Shown: positions 36,612 to 49,754, counted from the first letter of the stretch. The stretch is DNA of 64,000 nucleotides from Fasciolopsis buskii (GCA_008360955.1 LUCM01010464.1:333298-397297), one strand, 5' to 3'. The notes: a model not told the origin generated them from the letters alone. Translations and numbers: made by a program.

Positions 36612-38835
36612 GCAATAAGGAGAAGTACAACAAACATCACCACATTGTTACCAAAAATTCTCGATAGCAGCGCGTCCACCAGAACTGTTGCCCGAGGGAC
36701 TTTCTGCAACCAAAGCCGAATTTGAACATATGCCGGGATTGTTAATAATTCGCCCATCAAACAGCCCATGGGCAAACCCAATCAACATGGTCATATAAAG
36801 CAACCGCGACTGTTGTTCGTGTGGTGATTAATGCGCATTTAAAAATGCAAACGCATCTGACCATTACTCGATTCGCACACACTCACGATTTCTCCAACAG
36901 CCTAAGGGGTAGGATGATTTTCTCGAAGATCGATCGGGTACGGGCGTGTTATCGCATCCTTGCAGCACCAGGGGACATCCCAAAGTCTGCAGTCTTAGGG
37001 CCATTTTGTTTATACGAATTCTTTCGCACCCCTTTCGATTTGAGAAATCCGGCTCAAACACTCCAGAGGCTCATGGACCAAGTGCGTTGTGGTCTTGCTT
37101 TCTCCTTCGTGTACACTGATGTTGTCCTCATTGACCGAACAGACGAACATGAACATCGCGAGCATCTCCGCCTCGTCTTTCAATGCTTCCAGGAGTATTG
37201 GATTCTTACCAATACCTCTAAGTGCATCCTTTGCGTTCTATGTATCAAATTCCTTGGTACTTACTTTGACGGTAAAGGTAGCAAACCGTTAGAGAGCAGA
37301 GTTAGTACTATTGGTGACCAGACAGAACCACAGTCTTTTAAGATTCTCCGTCATTCCCACAAACTTCCATTCCCGAGTCATTTCCAATTGTTCCGAGGTC
37401 TTGCAACTACTCACCGAACATCTAAAAACGGGTCGTGCAAGTTCCTCATGACTCCAGAAGCTAAAAGATCACTATTAGCAGCTAAGGAGGCCTTATCTCC
37501 CTCTTTCCGCACATAAATACTGACTACAAGGCCGCCCTCGTTTTGCGAACGGATGCCTCTAATTTACGTTGGTGCCAAATTATACCAAACAGTTGTTGGC
37601 GCTACGCAACCCCTGTCATTTTTTTCTTCTGGAAGCTGTAACCGTCACAGTTCGAGTATAGCACATTTAGACATGAACTTCTCGCAATCTACCTTGCAAT
37701 AAAACACTTTTGGCACATTTTAGAGGAACAGAACTTTATCATCTACACAGATCATAAACCAATAACATATATTGTAGCATCCAACAAAGATCCCTGCTCA
37801 CTTAGAGAAATTCGACATATCGACTACATCTCCCAGCACACCACCGATGTCAAGCATATAGAGGGATTTGATAATCTCGCAGATGATGCCCTGTCCCGTC
37901 CTTAATTTTATGTCAGCCTCATTCAGCTGGGAAGGCATCATCATTGTCATCCTCTCTGAGGCTCAAAGAACTGTCATTTCCTGCTGCGAATGGCCTCTCA
38001 GTATTTGTGGTATGTCCAACGGAAAACCCCGACCGTTTGTCCCTTGTTCGATCTGACGCTTGATTTGTACACATTTACACTCGATATTCGCATTCCCGCA
38101 CAGAGCAGTTCTATCAAAGAGAGACATTCGTGTCTGAGTAAAATCTTTGGGTGAAATCAACGAAGAAAATCCACCGACACGTCCAAATGCCAAATGACAA
38201 CGGGCGTTTTTCTCATGTCTACCTAGACATGGTAGGCTTATTGCAACCAATTGATGGCTACCCCTTTTCCCTCAACATGTGGTGACCGTTTCCTCCATTT
38301 GGATGATGGACGTTGTCATTGCTGACACGGATTTTTCTACCTAGCTTGGTTTTAAAGATATTCGCACAATCAATGAATTAGTACAGAAGTTTCATAGGCA
38401 ATTAAAAGCTTCTCTCATCTCCAAATCTCATGCAATCAAATGTTATTGCATCCGTACCACTTTGGAAGAACATTTTGGTTTTTATTCAAGGGGTATCGTA
38501 TTTGGCACACATCTGAAGTCATCTGGTGAGTTCTATGATAGTACCGATGTCATTGGCCCGTCAGTCATTTGCAGTCATACATAAAAGTACTTCGGTCCCT
38601 GTCTACCCATCCTAATTTTCGTTCCACTTACATTCCAAAACATCAAACTACATCCAAACAGGTTTTTTGCTGATTGTGATACTATGGAACCCGCGTTGGA
38701 TCCCGCATATTCAAGCCCTTTCTGTGTTATTTCTCAGCACAGCAAATACTTTGTCCAGACAGGAGTGATTATACAAACACTATCTTTAACAGTGGAAAGT
38801 AGCATTTCTTGATTTTGATTATAAGACTGGAGACT
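36612..38835 (+). pseudogene. Ty3/Gypsy retrotransposon pol relic (RT, RNase H, integrase)
   Basis: The reverse transcriptase begins with LPEGLSATKAEFEHMPGLLI and IRPSNSPWANPINMV, then has FSKIDRVRACYRILAAPGDI and SFVYTDVVLI, where the YxDD box is YTDV. The RNase H runs to about 37,905 with YTDHKPITYI-like and NLADDALSRP motifs. The integrase part has PLSICGMSNGKPRPFVP, HRHVQMPNDNGRFSHVYLDM and FHRQLKASLISKSH, then TTLEEHFGFYSRGIVFGTHL. Stops and frameshifts occur throughout. It resembles the CsRn1-like Ty3/Gypsy lineage known from trematodes, judged from motif wording only. Gag, protease and LTRs were not found; the 1.07-kb repeat abuts its left edge. Confidence 0.88.
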
Positions 38836-38839
38836 CTTT

Positions 38840-39475
38840 CACAAAATCTTTCGTTTCTGTTCCTGAACACGTCAGACACTTGATGCCCCAACCCATAAAA
38901 CCAGCCACTTCAGTAGAAAGATCTTTACAAACGCGCTCAGTTAAATTGATCCAAGCCTCTACATGTAGGCGATCGATGCTCCGGGACGGTAGCATTGTGG
39001 GGCATGCCGCTGGGCCCATGCAGCCTGAACACTTGAATTTCCAACCGAATGCCAACCTGGACAGCCGAGAGCCGGAATCACGTGACCTGGTCAAAGCGGG
39101 TAAGCCCAACCCACCGGCTGTAGAAGTTCCCACTTTCGACTTGTCGTTACGCCGACGTACATGGCCGGTGCAAATACGTTGTGGTCCTGTTTTCCTCTGC
39201 GCGTTTCCTGTTTCCTGTTTCACTTAGCATCTAGAAGGAAAGTCATCGATAGAATAAGAGCTGGTGTTTGTGGGACAAAGTAAATCCGAGAGGGCAAAGC
39301 AAACCTCAAGGACTAATTCCCCACGTTCGATCTAAAACCAAGTTCAATTAGAATTATGTTGTGCATCGGATGAAAAGGATAGAGACGCAGGTGTAAACTA
39401 GACAGTGTATACAACTTGCCGCCAGTCAGAGTCGTTATGTCGAGTAGACCATTACGGCAGATGAAGTAACCAGAT
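38840..39475. other. Possible end of the Gypsy element, otherwise unassigned
   Basis: A plus-strand frame (38,880-39,227) ends with PAVEVPTFDLSLRRRTWPVQ before its stop. A basic, proline-containing end of this kind is common at the C-terminus of Gypsy integrases, but similarity is too weak to be sure. No LTR was recognised. Confidence 0.3.
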
Positions 39476-39479
39476 ACAT

Positions 39480-40915
39480 GTCCCAACTCGAGGGCAGTGG
39501 GTTCGGACGGTATTCATCTAGCTATATCTAAGCCCTTAGAACTGGTTCACCAAACTCTTCAATGCCGACCTGGAATCAAGTATCCTGCCCAACGAATGGC
39601 TAGCCTCAACAGCCACGCCCAAACACAGCGGAGGGTGATCGAGACCACTACGAGAACAATCGATAGGTCAGCCTTACTTCAATCGTGCTGAAAATAATGA
39701 ATATAGCCACCAATGTTTGGATAGTCAACCACAAAGAAGGACATGCCCTAGTCCATGGATCTCAACGGGTTTTCAAGCCCAAACGCTCGCGTTTTTTGGA
39801 ATTAATCATACTACATGGACGAGGTCACTAACAGGGTTGACGAGGGAAACAAATTGGACATGATTTATATAGATTTCCAGAATGCTTTTGATTCCGTTGA
39901 CCTGCATCTAATAATGAAAAAGAAATTCATTTAGTCTATCGGAAAATATAGTTTGGTGAATTAGGAAGATGCTTATTGCAAGGTCTTACAAAACATACGC
40001 GAGGGCGGGGTGCGATTCCGCCGAGGGACAGATGCATAGCAGGGTACAACGGGAATCCGTTCTCGGACAGCTGCTTTTCCTGCTTTATACAGATGACATA
40101 GTGATTTAGCTAACCTGGGCTTCAGGTTCGCAGATGACGTAGGGAAAGCAGCCTCGGCACATCAGGAGATAATGTAAACTGATCTGAACAGGGTACATCT
40201 GCGGATGGTTGAGCGAGATATAGTGCTCAACATGGTAAAGTCTGTTCACGCGATAGGCAAAGGGACTGCGCACCGGAAGAAAACTGGGCCCTGAGGATGG
40301 GCTCACGGAAATACAGACGGAGAGCATAGATAAGGATCTCACAATGGTGGCTCGGGCAGATTTCAACTTCAGAGAGAAGTGTGAGAGGATTTCCCCAATC
40401 GCTTTCAGACCCCTCTTCCTACTTAGAAGTGTAATGAGCTCTAGAAATCCATCAGTGCTATTAACTCTACATAAATTGTTCGTCTGCCCACCCTTGGAGT
40501 ACGGTGTACAGACGTAGCGATGGTATCTGATTCGTGACATCAAGATTCTGGGAAGTTTCAAGGGAGTTTCACTAGACGGCTCCCGGTACTACGAGGATAA
40601 CCCTTCCAGGAACGCCTTAGGCAGTTGAGCTATTCCCAATGGATTAAAGAAGTAGAATGGGATATAAAATATCGAAAAGCGATACTAACATACGTGTTAA
40701 TATGCAAGCCCTCCTCCCACAGAGTGACAATCAAAATTTACGCGGTCAATGAAGTTGAAAAAGATTTGAACGATCCTCAAAATTTGGTCACAGTCCTTTG
40801 CGGTGCGAGTGCTGAATGACTGGAACAAGTTGCCGAGTACACCGGCATTTTCACGCAATGGCTGGAAGATACTTGGAATCATGCGGTTGAAGCAAATCGC
40901 ATTGACTGACTGAAC
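39480..40915 (+). pseudogene. Second non-LTR retrotransposon, reverse transcriptase relic
   Basis: The plus strand encodes AVGSDGIHLAISKPLELVHQ, MDEVTNRVDEGNKLDMIYID then FQNAFDSVDLHL, GFRFADDVGKAASAHQ and the C-terminal LEQVAEYTGIFTQW-like part preceded by LSYSQWIKEVEWDIKYRKAI. This is a non-LTR reverse transcriptase: the D-F-x-x-A-F-D-S-V and F-A-D-D motifs are both visible. The wording differs from the CR1-like copies A and B, so it is another family or clade. Stops and frameshifts show it is dead; no endonuclease part was found. Confidence 0.8.
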
Positions 40916-40919
40916 CACT

Positions 40920-42410
40920 GAGCGTTGACCTAGATCGATTGAAGGCGCCTAATCTTTCTAATCCTCTGTCGTTATCACCAGACTACAAATAGATCTTCTC
41001 TAACTTATTCGACGCCTAAACTGTTCTTACACTGACAGTCCTTCTTCGGTCTCCTGTCAAGTTCCATCTGTTTCTTCTGCCCTCTTGATCTACCGAACCA
41101 TTTCGTTAAAACATGAATTTTTCCTTCTATTAACGTTTCTAAGTTTCCCTTGCAAGGTAGTCACACCCATCAACTGTGGTCCTAACCGATTTGTCCCTAA
41201 GGCTTAGTGACTGCTGGACATTGCACTCTGTCACCAAGAGCTCCTGTTTCTTCTAATTGTCGCAGCATTAGAGAACCACGAATCTATTGTTGCAGAGACT
41301 TGGACATCCTGGCAGTCTCCACTGTAGAACAGGTAATAAACACGCTTAATGCGTTGACGTCTCTTTTACTGGTCCTGTGAGCTACAGACACTGCGTGGCG
41401 TAGGCGCACACGCAGATGTGATTCACGCTGGACAGCAAATCACGACCGAATTGCCAGTCTGGACACGTGTACACACGCATCAGGAACTGATTATGGCTAA
41501 AGCGTCAATCTAGATTTTATTTCGCTACATACACTAACAGCATCTACATACAACCGTGGAGCTTATTGATCCACTGAGAAATTGACTGTTCTGTCTGGGG
41601 TACTGGCAAGGCTGTTGTTTTTCGTACCATTATTTATTAAATCAAGTATTGCATTGCATATTTTTGCGTTACCATTACTGTGGAACACTTCTGCTCCATT
41701 TTACTTTACTGCGGTTCGTACCTTAAGGACGATAAGCTGACTTAATGAATGTTTTTGATCCCAGTTGGTCATGCTTACGGGTTAGCATGCAGGTCCTTGC
41801 ATATGTCTGTCTATTTATTTATACACTGTATGAAGGCTAAGTTAGTTCAAGCCATCGAAACGATATCCAGCCCACTTTCAACTATGCTCTCGTCAGCGAC
41901 AGGGCAGTGCTGTTCGGTCCACTTTAGTTGACCAATCTACAATTGCCAGTCTTAAAGGACACTTCGTGCTCAATTTCTTTATTATGCTCTCATCAACAGT
42001 GACTGCAAGTCTTTTTGCAATAGCATCACCGTGAACTCGCTCGCAGAGAGAGTGCAAAAAACAGATGTTTAATTCTTTCTCCATTGAATTTCGTTGTCAT
42101 CAAAACCGCGTACGTTTATTAATTAAAACCAAAGTTGACATTTTTTCCTGTACGTTTCCATCAATTTCAAACTGTTAAAGTAACTACCGGACAGTAAGTA
42201 ATCTGATCTTTACTTTCGGTGTCTTCAGTTAATCGGAGTGAAATATCATCCGTTAGTATTCCATGGTCATCTCTTGACTGAGTTCCGTACGATTCCTTGT
42301 CAACATCATCCCATTACGTTCTTGGCGAACTTTGACTCCACTGATTCGGAATGATCGCTGACTAGCTATCATCTCCATTTGCGACCAGACACTGCTACAC
42401 CTCAAAAATC
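40920..42410. other. No recognisable gene
   Basis: Short frames only, no domain, no repeat family shared with the rest of the window. Confidence 0.4.
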
Positions 42411-43977
42411 CTCTATTGTACCCATAAGAAACACTCGTACTGGCTGGTAGATAGCTTCTAAATGCACCCTTTTAGGCAGAGTTTCTATTCCAGCCTTGAT
42501 GAACATCAGTTTTCATGAAAATATCGGACCTATCCTTCTTACTCCGACCGTTGATTGATGTTCATACCTGTGCCAAGAATCGCGGCTGAATCCGGATGTC
42601 GTCGATTTGTTCAGTTTGATCGATAGCTTCAGTACGAAACCATCAGGACAGAGTTTTCGACAAGAAACATATCGGAGATGGTGTGGCAAAATGCATAAAC
42701 TATTTCAGAGGTCTGACAAGTCTCAGGTTACTTTTACACCGCCATTCCAGTAACTGTGTCATCCCATATTGTCTCGTCATTGCAGTACAAGGATAACAAA
42801 TCTAAGCGTAGTTCGTTTTAACGCATCACACGGCATTACCAATTCTTTGATTTCTTTTTTAGCATTCATTGATCCATTTTCGGAATATGATCCATTTATT
42901 TCTGTCTATGTTTTCAGTCATGAACCGACCCTACCACTGACTGCATTTGATTTGACAAAACTCTGCGTTCCTCTCACCTGAGGAAACTCCGTCTTAGATA
43001 GTAGTATTGTTAAGTACATTTTTCGGCGTTGACGGCGAACGATTACTCTCGTCCTCCAATAAGAGTTAAGGTATTCTCGGTCACCTTTCCACTCTTTCAA
43101 CCAGGCAAACTGAATCCAAATTCGACCCCAGAACGTTCTACAGGAATACCTTACACCTATTCAAAAGACTTGTTCACATCCATCGTCTTGCTTCTCGTCC
43201 GAACCTCTCCTCAAATGACAATGTCAGATGATGCGACCCTTGATATGTGGTGACTTTTCGTAAACCTCTTAGTATCAAACGGCCTTATCTTCGGTCAGTT
43301 GCTGAAGTCCTTCAGAGGACGAAAGGAGTACTTTTACAAATTCCACGAGAATCCGTGTTTTTCATCCATTTCGATCCTATTGAAGGCCATAATCAAATGT
43401 ATTGACACGGAATTTCCTAACCAAATTTTGACTGGTCACGTGTCATATCCTTGTGGCAAGTTATTGAACTGTTATTCGGGAAGAAAAAGAGACCTGTAAA
43501 ATGTGGTGTAGATGTCAGCGGTATTAATCGTACCTTCATCCATCCTTTAATTATACCCCAGTCACATTTGTACAAGGAGCGGATGTGTCAGTTACACTTT
43601 TTTCTAGGGAACCGTTGCCCAAGTCTCTCCACGCCACTAGAATTACCTGAGACTGATCCTGACAGTCGATCTTTATCACTTCTAAGGTAAAGTGCTGTGG
43701 CTCTGACTGGTGCATTCAGCCCTGTGGTAAACATCTGACTGTTGGAGACCAGTCACTGCTGTTCTCATCACAAAATTTGACAACTGTTCTGTTTTAGCCA
43801 ACGATTTCACTGCATTGCCTCAACATCATCCGATCTCAAATTGACAGAGCGTGTCATTCTTGAGCACCCGTGTTATTCCCTGAATCGACGATCGCTTTCA
43901 ATCTGCATATAGATCTAACAAGTCCACTTTGAACGACGGTTTAAGTGTTAGCACATCAAAATGTCTCGAATGTTTGT

Positions 43978-43997
43978 TCTCTCTCTCTCTCTCTCTC
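43978..43997. repeat. (CT)n microsatellite
   Basis: Uninterrupted CT run exactly where LINE copy B is broken. Confidence 0.95.
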
Positions 43998-44325
43998 GGT
44001 CAGCCTACCTGCCAGGGGATGATAGCCGATTTGCCTTTGCACCTGAGTCCGATAAAGGTGTTTCATTGGTTATCGGTGGTTGCGCGACCCTGAACGGTGC
44101 CAGACAAGTCATGATCTCGGCATGCGCGTAGACGTGACCCAATCGTGCTAGATATGCAGCAAAAGCAAAACCTGTGACCGGACCTGGACCACGTCCTCCC
44201 ATTGGCTACCACCGGACAGGCGGCAAAATGGCCTGATCAGAGGGCAAGAGTGTAAATGTGCAAAAAGAAGACCATGATGTGCGCCAACCAATCACGATTG
44301 GACAAAAAACGGCATTAACTAAATC

Positions 44326-44566
44326 TTGTGCAAATCATTGACGAATAGATGTAACCTCATGTAGTGAAATTCAACAAACCGTTGATACCCTGCCCGATAG
44401 CGCAATGGCTAAGACGTTCGACCCGGATTCGCGTCCCAGTTAGGTGGATACGCACTGCTGATGATTCATAACAAAGATGAAACAGCTGTACAGTAATTCC
44501 ATGGTTTCTTTATGGTGAGTTGAGCGATGATATCACATGGTGAATTATTTCGTGAAAATCTTGTAA
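44326..44566 (+). mobile_element. Hammerhead-bearing SINE inside LINE copy B
   Basis: Plus strand: end of leader, box A (AGCGCAATGGCTAAGACG), a tRNA-like block lacking about 20 bases between the anticodon-like region and box B (ATTCGCGTCCCAGTT), ribozyme, tail ending GAATTATTTCGTGAAAA. It lies inside the interrupted LINE, so it is younger than that LINE insertion or arrived with the rearrangement. Confidence 0.8.
44445..44501 (+). ncRNA. Hammerhead ribozyme, type I, core intact
   Basis: The core CTGATGA, GAAAC and the palindrome ACAGCTGT followed by A are all intact. The outer stem I TGGA/TCCA is intact, but the inner stem I is weakened (GCACTG against CAGTAA, four pairs) and stem II has an A-A mismatch. 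Activity is doubtful though the catalytic residues remain. Confidence 0.7.
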
Positions 44567-45539
44567 AATGGGGGAACAAGTGGGACCAATTAAAGTGACT
44601 CGAACAACCCATGAAATGAATGACAATCGCACATACCAAGTAATACAAACAACACAACCAGTGAGTATGTCATGATTCTACTTAAAGGACGAGAAATTGT
44701 GCGGCGGTGAACTCCGGTCGTTTTCACTTGAGATTTTGGGACCGGACGAGGATGATCTGGTAATAGGTTTGGCTCACTGAAGAGCGGAATTCGGAACAGA
44801 TGGACGACGTTACTCAACGCTACCCATCTCAACCGTCATTCACCAATTCGGGAACGCTTACTATGGCTGATTCTGTGTAATACCTAGGGTTTAGTAGTGG
44901 TAGAAATTTCGAATGGACGAATCACATTTTCAACTGTATAAAGAATGCCCGCATGTTGGCATTTCACATGGGAAGGGGTCGATGGAACAAGATAAAACAA
45001 AGCACTCTATGCCGTTTTGTATGCAACTGTCTTTTTCCAGTCATGTTTTTACTTTCCTCTTATTAGTTTCGCTAGTTTTTATGAGTAAGAATTGTAACTT
45101 CTTCACCAGGGGTTGCCAATTACTAGCCGCGTGTGTCCTTCATACAACTAACTGAATTATTCATTAGTTTTCATGGCCAATAATTCTCCGCATGTGTGAA
45201 GTTCGCTCAAAAAATTCTTTCAAATCCCACACATCCTGTTCTCAAAGAGAGCTCTCATATTTGCACACGCTCTACTTTTCGTTCCGGACTCTCGATAATC
45301 AATATCTATATGTCCTTTATTTGGTACCCATCCCGAAAAACCGTGATCGTGATTCAGCCTGCTTCCTGAGCAGCCTATCGTAAATACTCAAATTATTCAC
45401 TTGACGAGTTCTTCCTCCCAATGTCTTTGTCTTCCATCTCACAAGATGATGTCTGTAAATGCTTTTTACAATTCTGTTGTTTTTACTTAACTGCGACATT
45501 TACTTAGGCAAAAGTCCATGCAATACATTAAAAATACAA

Positions 45540-46795
45540 TCCGGGAAATTGTGTCACGTGTGAAAGCTTTAGACCTCCGGTTGAACTGACTTCGATCTCT
45601 GTGCTGATCTCGTTTTACTCTGACATATCATGTCATATAGTGAGTGACAGACCCACTTAACCAATCGATCAAGCGAGTCATGGAATCCCCTAAAAGCGAA
45701 AAACAATTGCCTAAACAGTACTTATTCCGCTAGAACGTATGCATATCTATCTGAAATTCCGGTCCATAGAATCAGCCTCTCGTTAGTTCACTGTCCAAGA
45801 CCAATGCACATAAAACTGTTCTGATTTTGGTACTGTAAAGCGAATCACTCTTCCAAAGTCCAAATCTATTTATTGTTTTTAAAAATGCAAGGTCGCTTCG
45901 TTTTGGTCCGGTTAGCTATACGACAGCAGGGCCGGGTTGCGTTGGGGAAACTCGACTGCAACCGGAAGATAGTAGGAGGTGAGTAGGGTGAAGCAACCAT
46001 CAGCTTTGACGCTGATACGTTTTCGCCAAAACTACACCGAATTCGAACACTTCGTTCATCATGTGGGAATGTGCAGCTTTCTTGTCTAACCGACCGATGT
46101 AATGGCCATACGGACTGGTCACTCAGAATTCCTAAACTAAGAATCCTATAAAAGCCACTTGACGCTATTCCATGGAGCAGGCTGAGTTCGTCTTGATGAT
46201 GATCAATCCAATACTGGGTTCTCGAATGCAGCTGAAAAAAAACCACCGTGAACCTATTGGATCAGAAACGTTTGATGGGACCAGTGGCGATTACAGATAG
46301 ACGAATATACTCAGCCACTTTCACTTCTTCTGACAAGCGAGTTCTGACGCTCAGAAGTGTGGGGGTAAACGTTCGCATCAATGCTAGACAATTCAAACGA
46401 ACTGAGCGTCGCACAATGGGCGTGGTCTAAGGCCTAGTGTGTTGACGCCAAATGGATATGCTTTGAAAAGATCGTGCATAAAGGTTGAAAAGTACTCTAC
46501 CTCTGGAAAAACTATCAATTTAAGGTCAATGAATGGATCACTGGACAAAGATTACAATCTGAGTCCACAAGATTTGAACTAATCTTACCCAAACCAGTAT
46601 CATTAACTCCGATCGACCGTTTCAACGCAAGGACATGAGTCACCAGCTCCGAGCCCGAACTATCCAACTAAAAATAGTTAGCGGGTCCCGATATATATAT
46701 ATATATATATATATGATAGTAAGTGAGAGAATGATGTTCTTTCACTTAGTTCAGGTTCTACAGGTTGGCATCGTGTTGTTTCCCGTGCTGGGCTA
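45540..46795. other. No recognisable gene
   Basis: A 126-codon frame on the minus strand (45,866-46,246) shows no domain I know. TATAAAAG at about 46,147 has no evident gene downstream. An AT microsatellite follows at 46.7 kb. Confidence 0.35.
46691..46714. repeat. (AT)n microsatellite
   Basis: Twelve uninterrupted AT units. Confidence 0.95.
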
Positions 46796-46799
46796 TTTG

Positions 46800-48110
46800 A
46801 TGGGAAGCGATTCATCAGCAACCCAGTTGACATAATCAGTCCTGTGATCTTGTGGCGAGCATTTGGTTGTCATCGTTCAGTTAAATGGGTCACCTATAGT
46901 CTTTAGTCGGTGTTGATTGGTTGCTCTTGGTGAAGTGGTAGGTTAGAGGTGCTGCCCAGTTGCTCTGTTCACACTCGTCTATTGTTGACATGTTGTGGGC
47001 TGAATCAGCGTCCGTTCCTTTAGGCTTGCGCTGACTGCCTCTTTGCTCGGATCGATAAGTATACGAGGTCTAGAACGACATGTCTGTGTTTCTAGGATTG
47101 CCAAGCCTCGAGAAATCTCCTCACATGCTTTGTTCTACCCTGGACGAGGATCCTCACGTTTTCGAAGTTGAAATTGTGACGTTCCCGGTCTACGTGAACC
47201 GAAATCAGAGTGAATGGATCGTGCGTTTTGTTCCCAATTGGTGTTCATGGATCCTTGTTACGTGTACCGTTTTTCGCAGTCTTTACAGTCGATTTGACAG
47301 ACAACTTTAGTCCGATTCCTGTCAACTATCGGTTCTATGCTCTTTGACAAATCTCTCGTAGAGTTCTTGTTAGCTTGTACGTCACTTCAATTCCATGGGA
47401 TTTGAATAACCTTGTTGTCATTTCAGAGATACGTTTGATGTGCGACAGGACGGTTTTCTCTAGTGTCTGCATCACTGCTGCTGCACTGAAGCCGGTCCAT
47501 CGGGGTCCTCATCACTTGTTCGTAAGACGTACCATCGAACTTGAAGTGTGTTCGCAGGCACAATTTTGCTAATTCGCATACACTGCTCGACTTCAGTAGT
47601 TTGTTCTATTGATGTTCTTCTAAAATTTCCTATAGTGTCTGTCTTGCCGAATCGAAGGACATTGATGAGAAGAGACATGAAGTCAAATGAGGGTAGGATT
47701 TCATCCTCCTCAGTGTTTGTCCCGAGAAGTTTTCCCAAGAATTGCAAGGCATTGTTGATTGAATGTTCATGTGCTGTGATGATAGGTTTCACTTGCTTCC
47801 ATTGGCTTTTGGCCAGGTTTCATGTTGGCGTTCCCGGTAGTGCAACTATTGGTCTTAGGGGCATTCTTTCTTTGCGGATTTTCGGTAGTCGATAGGACTG
47901 TGCGATGTTTGAGTCATTGGTCTTCATCCTCCACCACTCTTCCTTGCCTATCGGATTCAGTTCTTGTAATCGTTTTAGTATCGCGTTAATTTTGGTCGCA
48001 AGTCTTTGGGTTGATTTCCCGCTAATTCGACCTCGGCTGGTGATGAAATGTGCACAATGAACTTATTCAGCTCAGAGAACAAATCGTTGTATATATATAT
48101 ATATCTTTTG
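46800..48110 (-). pseudogene. Penelope-like element, reverse transcriptase and nuclease relic
   Basis: On the minus strand: LATKINAILKRLQEL, AQSYRLPKIRKERMPLRPIV (the Penelope YGLPKIHK...PLRPIVS block), ITAHEHSINNALQFLGKLLG, LPSFDFMSLLINV (the SFDVxSLFTNV block), then DEDPDGPAS, a decayed G-x-P-M-G-S-P. After an apparent deletion of the YVDD palm comes HIKRISEMTTRLFKSHGIEV and YKLTRTLREI, then the decayed nuclease end with NVRILVQGRTKHVRRFLEAW. Stops and shifts make it a pseudogene. Its 3' flank (46,800-46,835) has GTCAACTGGGTTGCTGATGA, shared with the 50.4 kb fragment. Confidence 0.8.
48089..48105. repeat. (AT)n microsatellite
   Basis: About eight uninterrupted AT units at the 5' side of the Penelope relic. 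Confidence 0.85.
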
Positions 48111-48378
48111 TCATATAACCGACATTTGCAAGCGTACAACTTACTTAGGTTGAGATGACATCTTGTGGACAAGCATAGTTGTCTTCAAAACGGTGAGAGG
48201 TGAACGCGTTACTTTTTTGCTCTGTTGGTTATGACAGACGCGGTGTAAAACAGCAAGATTGCACTACTACCTGATCGATAATTGTTACGGTTCTAACTGT
48301 TAATTACTCTGTCGTGTGTTGATTGCATGCACAATCGCGTGGGGACCACGACCAGCCCAGATTGACTGGGACATCCAT

Positions 48379-48402
48379 ACACACACACACACACACACAC
48401 AC
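48379..48402. repeat. (AC)n microsatellite
   Basis: About twelve uninterrupted AC units. Confidence 0.95.
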
Positions 48403-49689
48403 ATAAAGATCGAATTCCTAATTCTAATATTCTGCTAGATTACTTCGATGTTTGTCCATAGCTGAATGGATGGAGGCGATTGCAGCCTGCGCGAATTCGG
48501 CACATACCAAATGCCAGATCGATGGTGTTGAGCTGCGTCTCTCGAAATGATTGTTTGTGTTATCGGGTTGGCATACGGCTGGCCTTGTTCTACACACGGA
48601 TATCGTGGCAGAAATTTGAACGATAGCTCACCGAAGATCGTTTTCACGGAACTGTGTCTGTTGTTAGTAAATAAGTAAATTCTGAGTCCTGAGGCTAATT
48701 TCGTGTGCGAGCAGCGTGGCTAACTTGTATTACGGTGAGCCTTCAATCATTCAAGGTTGCAAGTATTACTCCTGAGTTGTTATATATCTTTGACTAGCCA
48801 AGGTATACAATAGTACTAAACACTCGTCAAGAATAGAACTAATCTTCTTGTAGGAATCCCAAATAAATTAGACACCAGTTTCAAGTTGATTCAAAACTTT
48901 CTGTTCGACGACACCCTACCACAAAGAAGATATTGTACGGACAGATCACCATTTGAATCATCCAATTCTCATCAGACAATCGTGATGATGACTTTATAAC
49001 TTATGGTTCTCATGCACACGCCCGAAAATGTCAGTTCACTGGGAAAGAGTGTGTAGAAAATTTCCAAAAGTGAAATAGTAAAAGACGGCAAATGGATGAT
49101 CGATTCATTGATTCCCCTAAAAGCTGAAGTTATCGGCGAATACTCCGAAGATTTACTGCTGAGAGAGATATAAGCTAAACCTCATCCAGTTCAGCTACAC
49201 TCATTACGACTGGATTGTCACGCACATTACGGATGATTGTTCGAAATCTAATAGCACCCAGTCTAAACTACAATCTAGAACTCACTTTTGGATAGCGTGA
49301 TTCACATGAACTGCGAGTACGCAGTTCTAACGAGCAGAGATAATCAATTAGAGCTCAAACATTTCACGCGTAGGCCGACGGATTGACGTGGGCGAAAGTG
49401 GTTTGGGAATCCATACAAATTTATGTAGTAGGCAGTAAAAAGCATAGTTTATTTCGCTTTTGGTAATTTCACGATTTATTTGGCAAAACTTCAAACAAAA
49501 TTCGGAAGTTATGAGCTAAACTTCACAAATGTCCGGGCAGATTGAGAACAGTGTCAGCTGGTTTCAGAAGCTAGTAGAACACCTCATTAGTCATATGCAC
49601 TAGTTAGGCATCGACCAGACTTCCCACTTCATTCAAATGACATAATATGGTTGGCAAATTCGTAGTAGTACGTGAAAGAAGGAAGAATA

Positions 49690-49721
49690 AGTAGTGGTAG
49701 TAGTAGTAGTAGTAGTAGTAA

Positions 49722-49754
<33 letters not shown>

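Larger units (their letters stand above)
42415..45535 (+). pseudogene. CR1-like LINE relic, interrupted (copy B)
   Basis: Parallel to copy A at 32.7-35.5 kb: the endonuclease region (VSIPALMN to SFSTKPSGQSFRQET, 42,480-42,665), linker, the start of the reverse transcriptase up to about 43,930, then a jump to the segment equivalent to copy A 34,676 at about 43,950. At a CT microsatellite the LINE is broken by about 0.7 kb that includes a hammerhead SINE. It resumes near 44,835 with NSGTLTLADSVKYLGF-like sequence, and ends with the same C-terminus and 3' untranslated motif (TGCGACATTTACTTAGGCAA) at 45,490-45,535. Compared with copy A, the central palm region is deleted. Confidence 0.8.
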
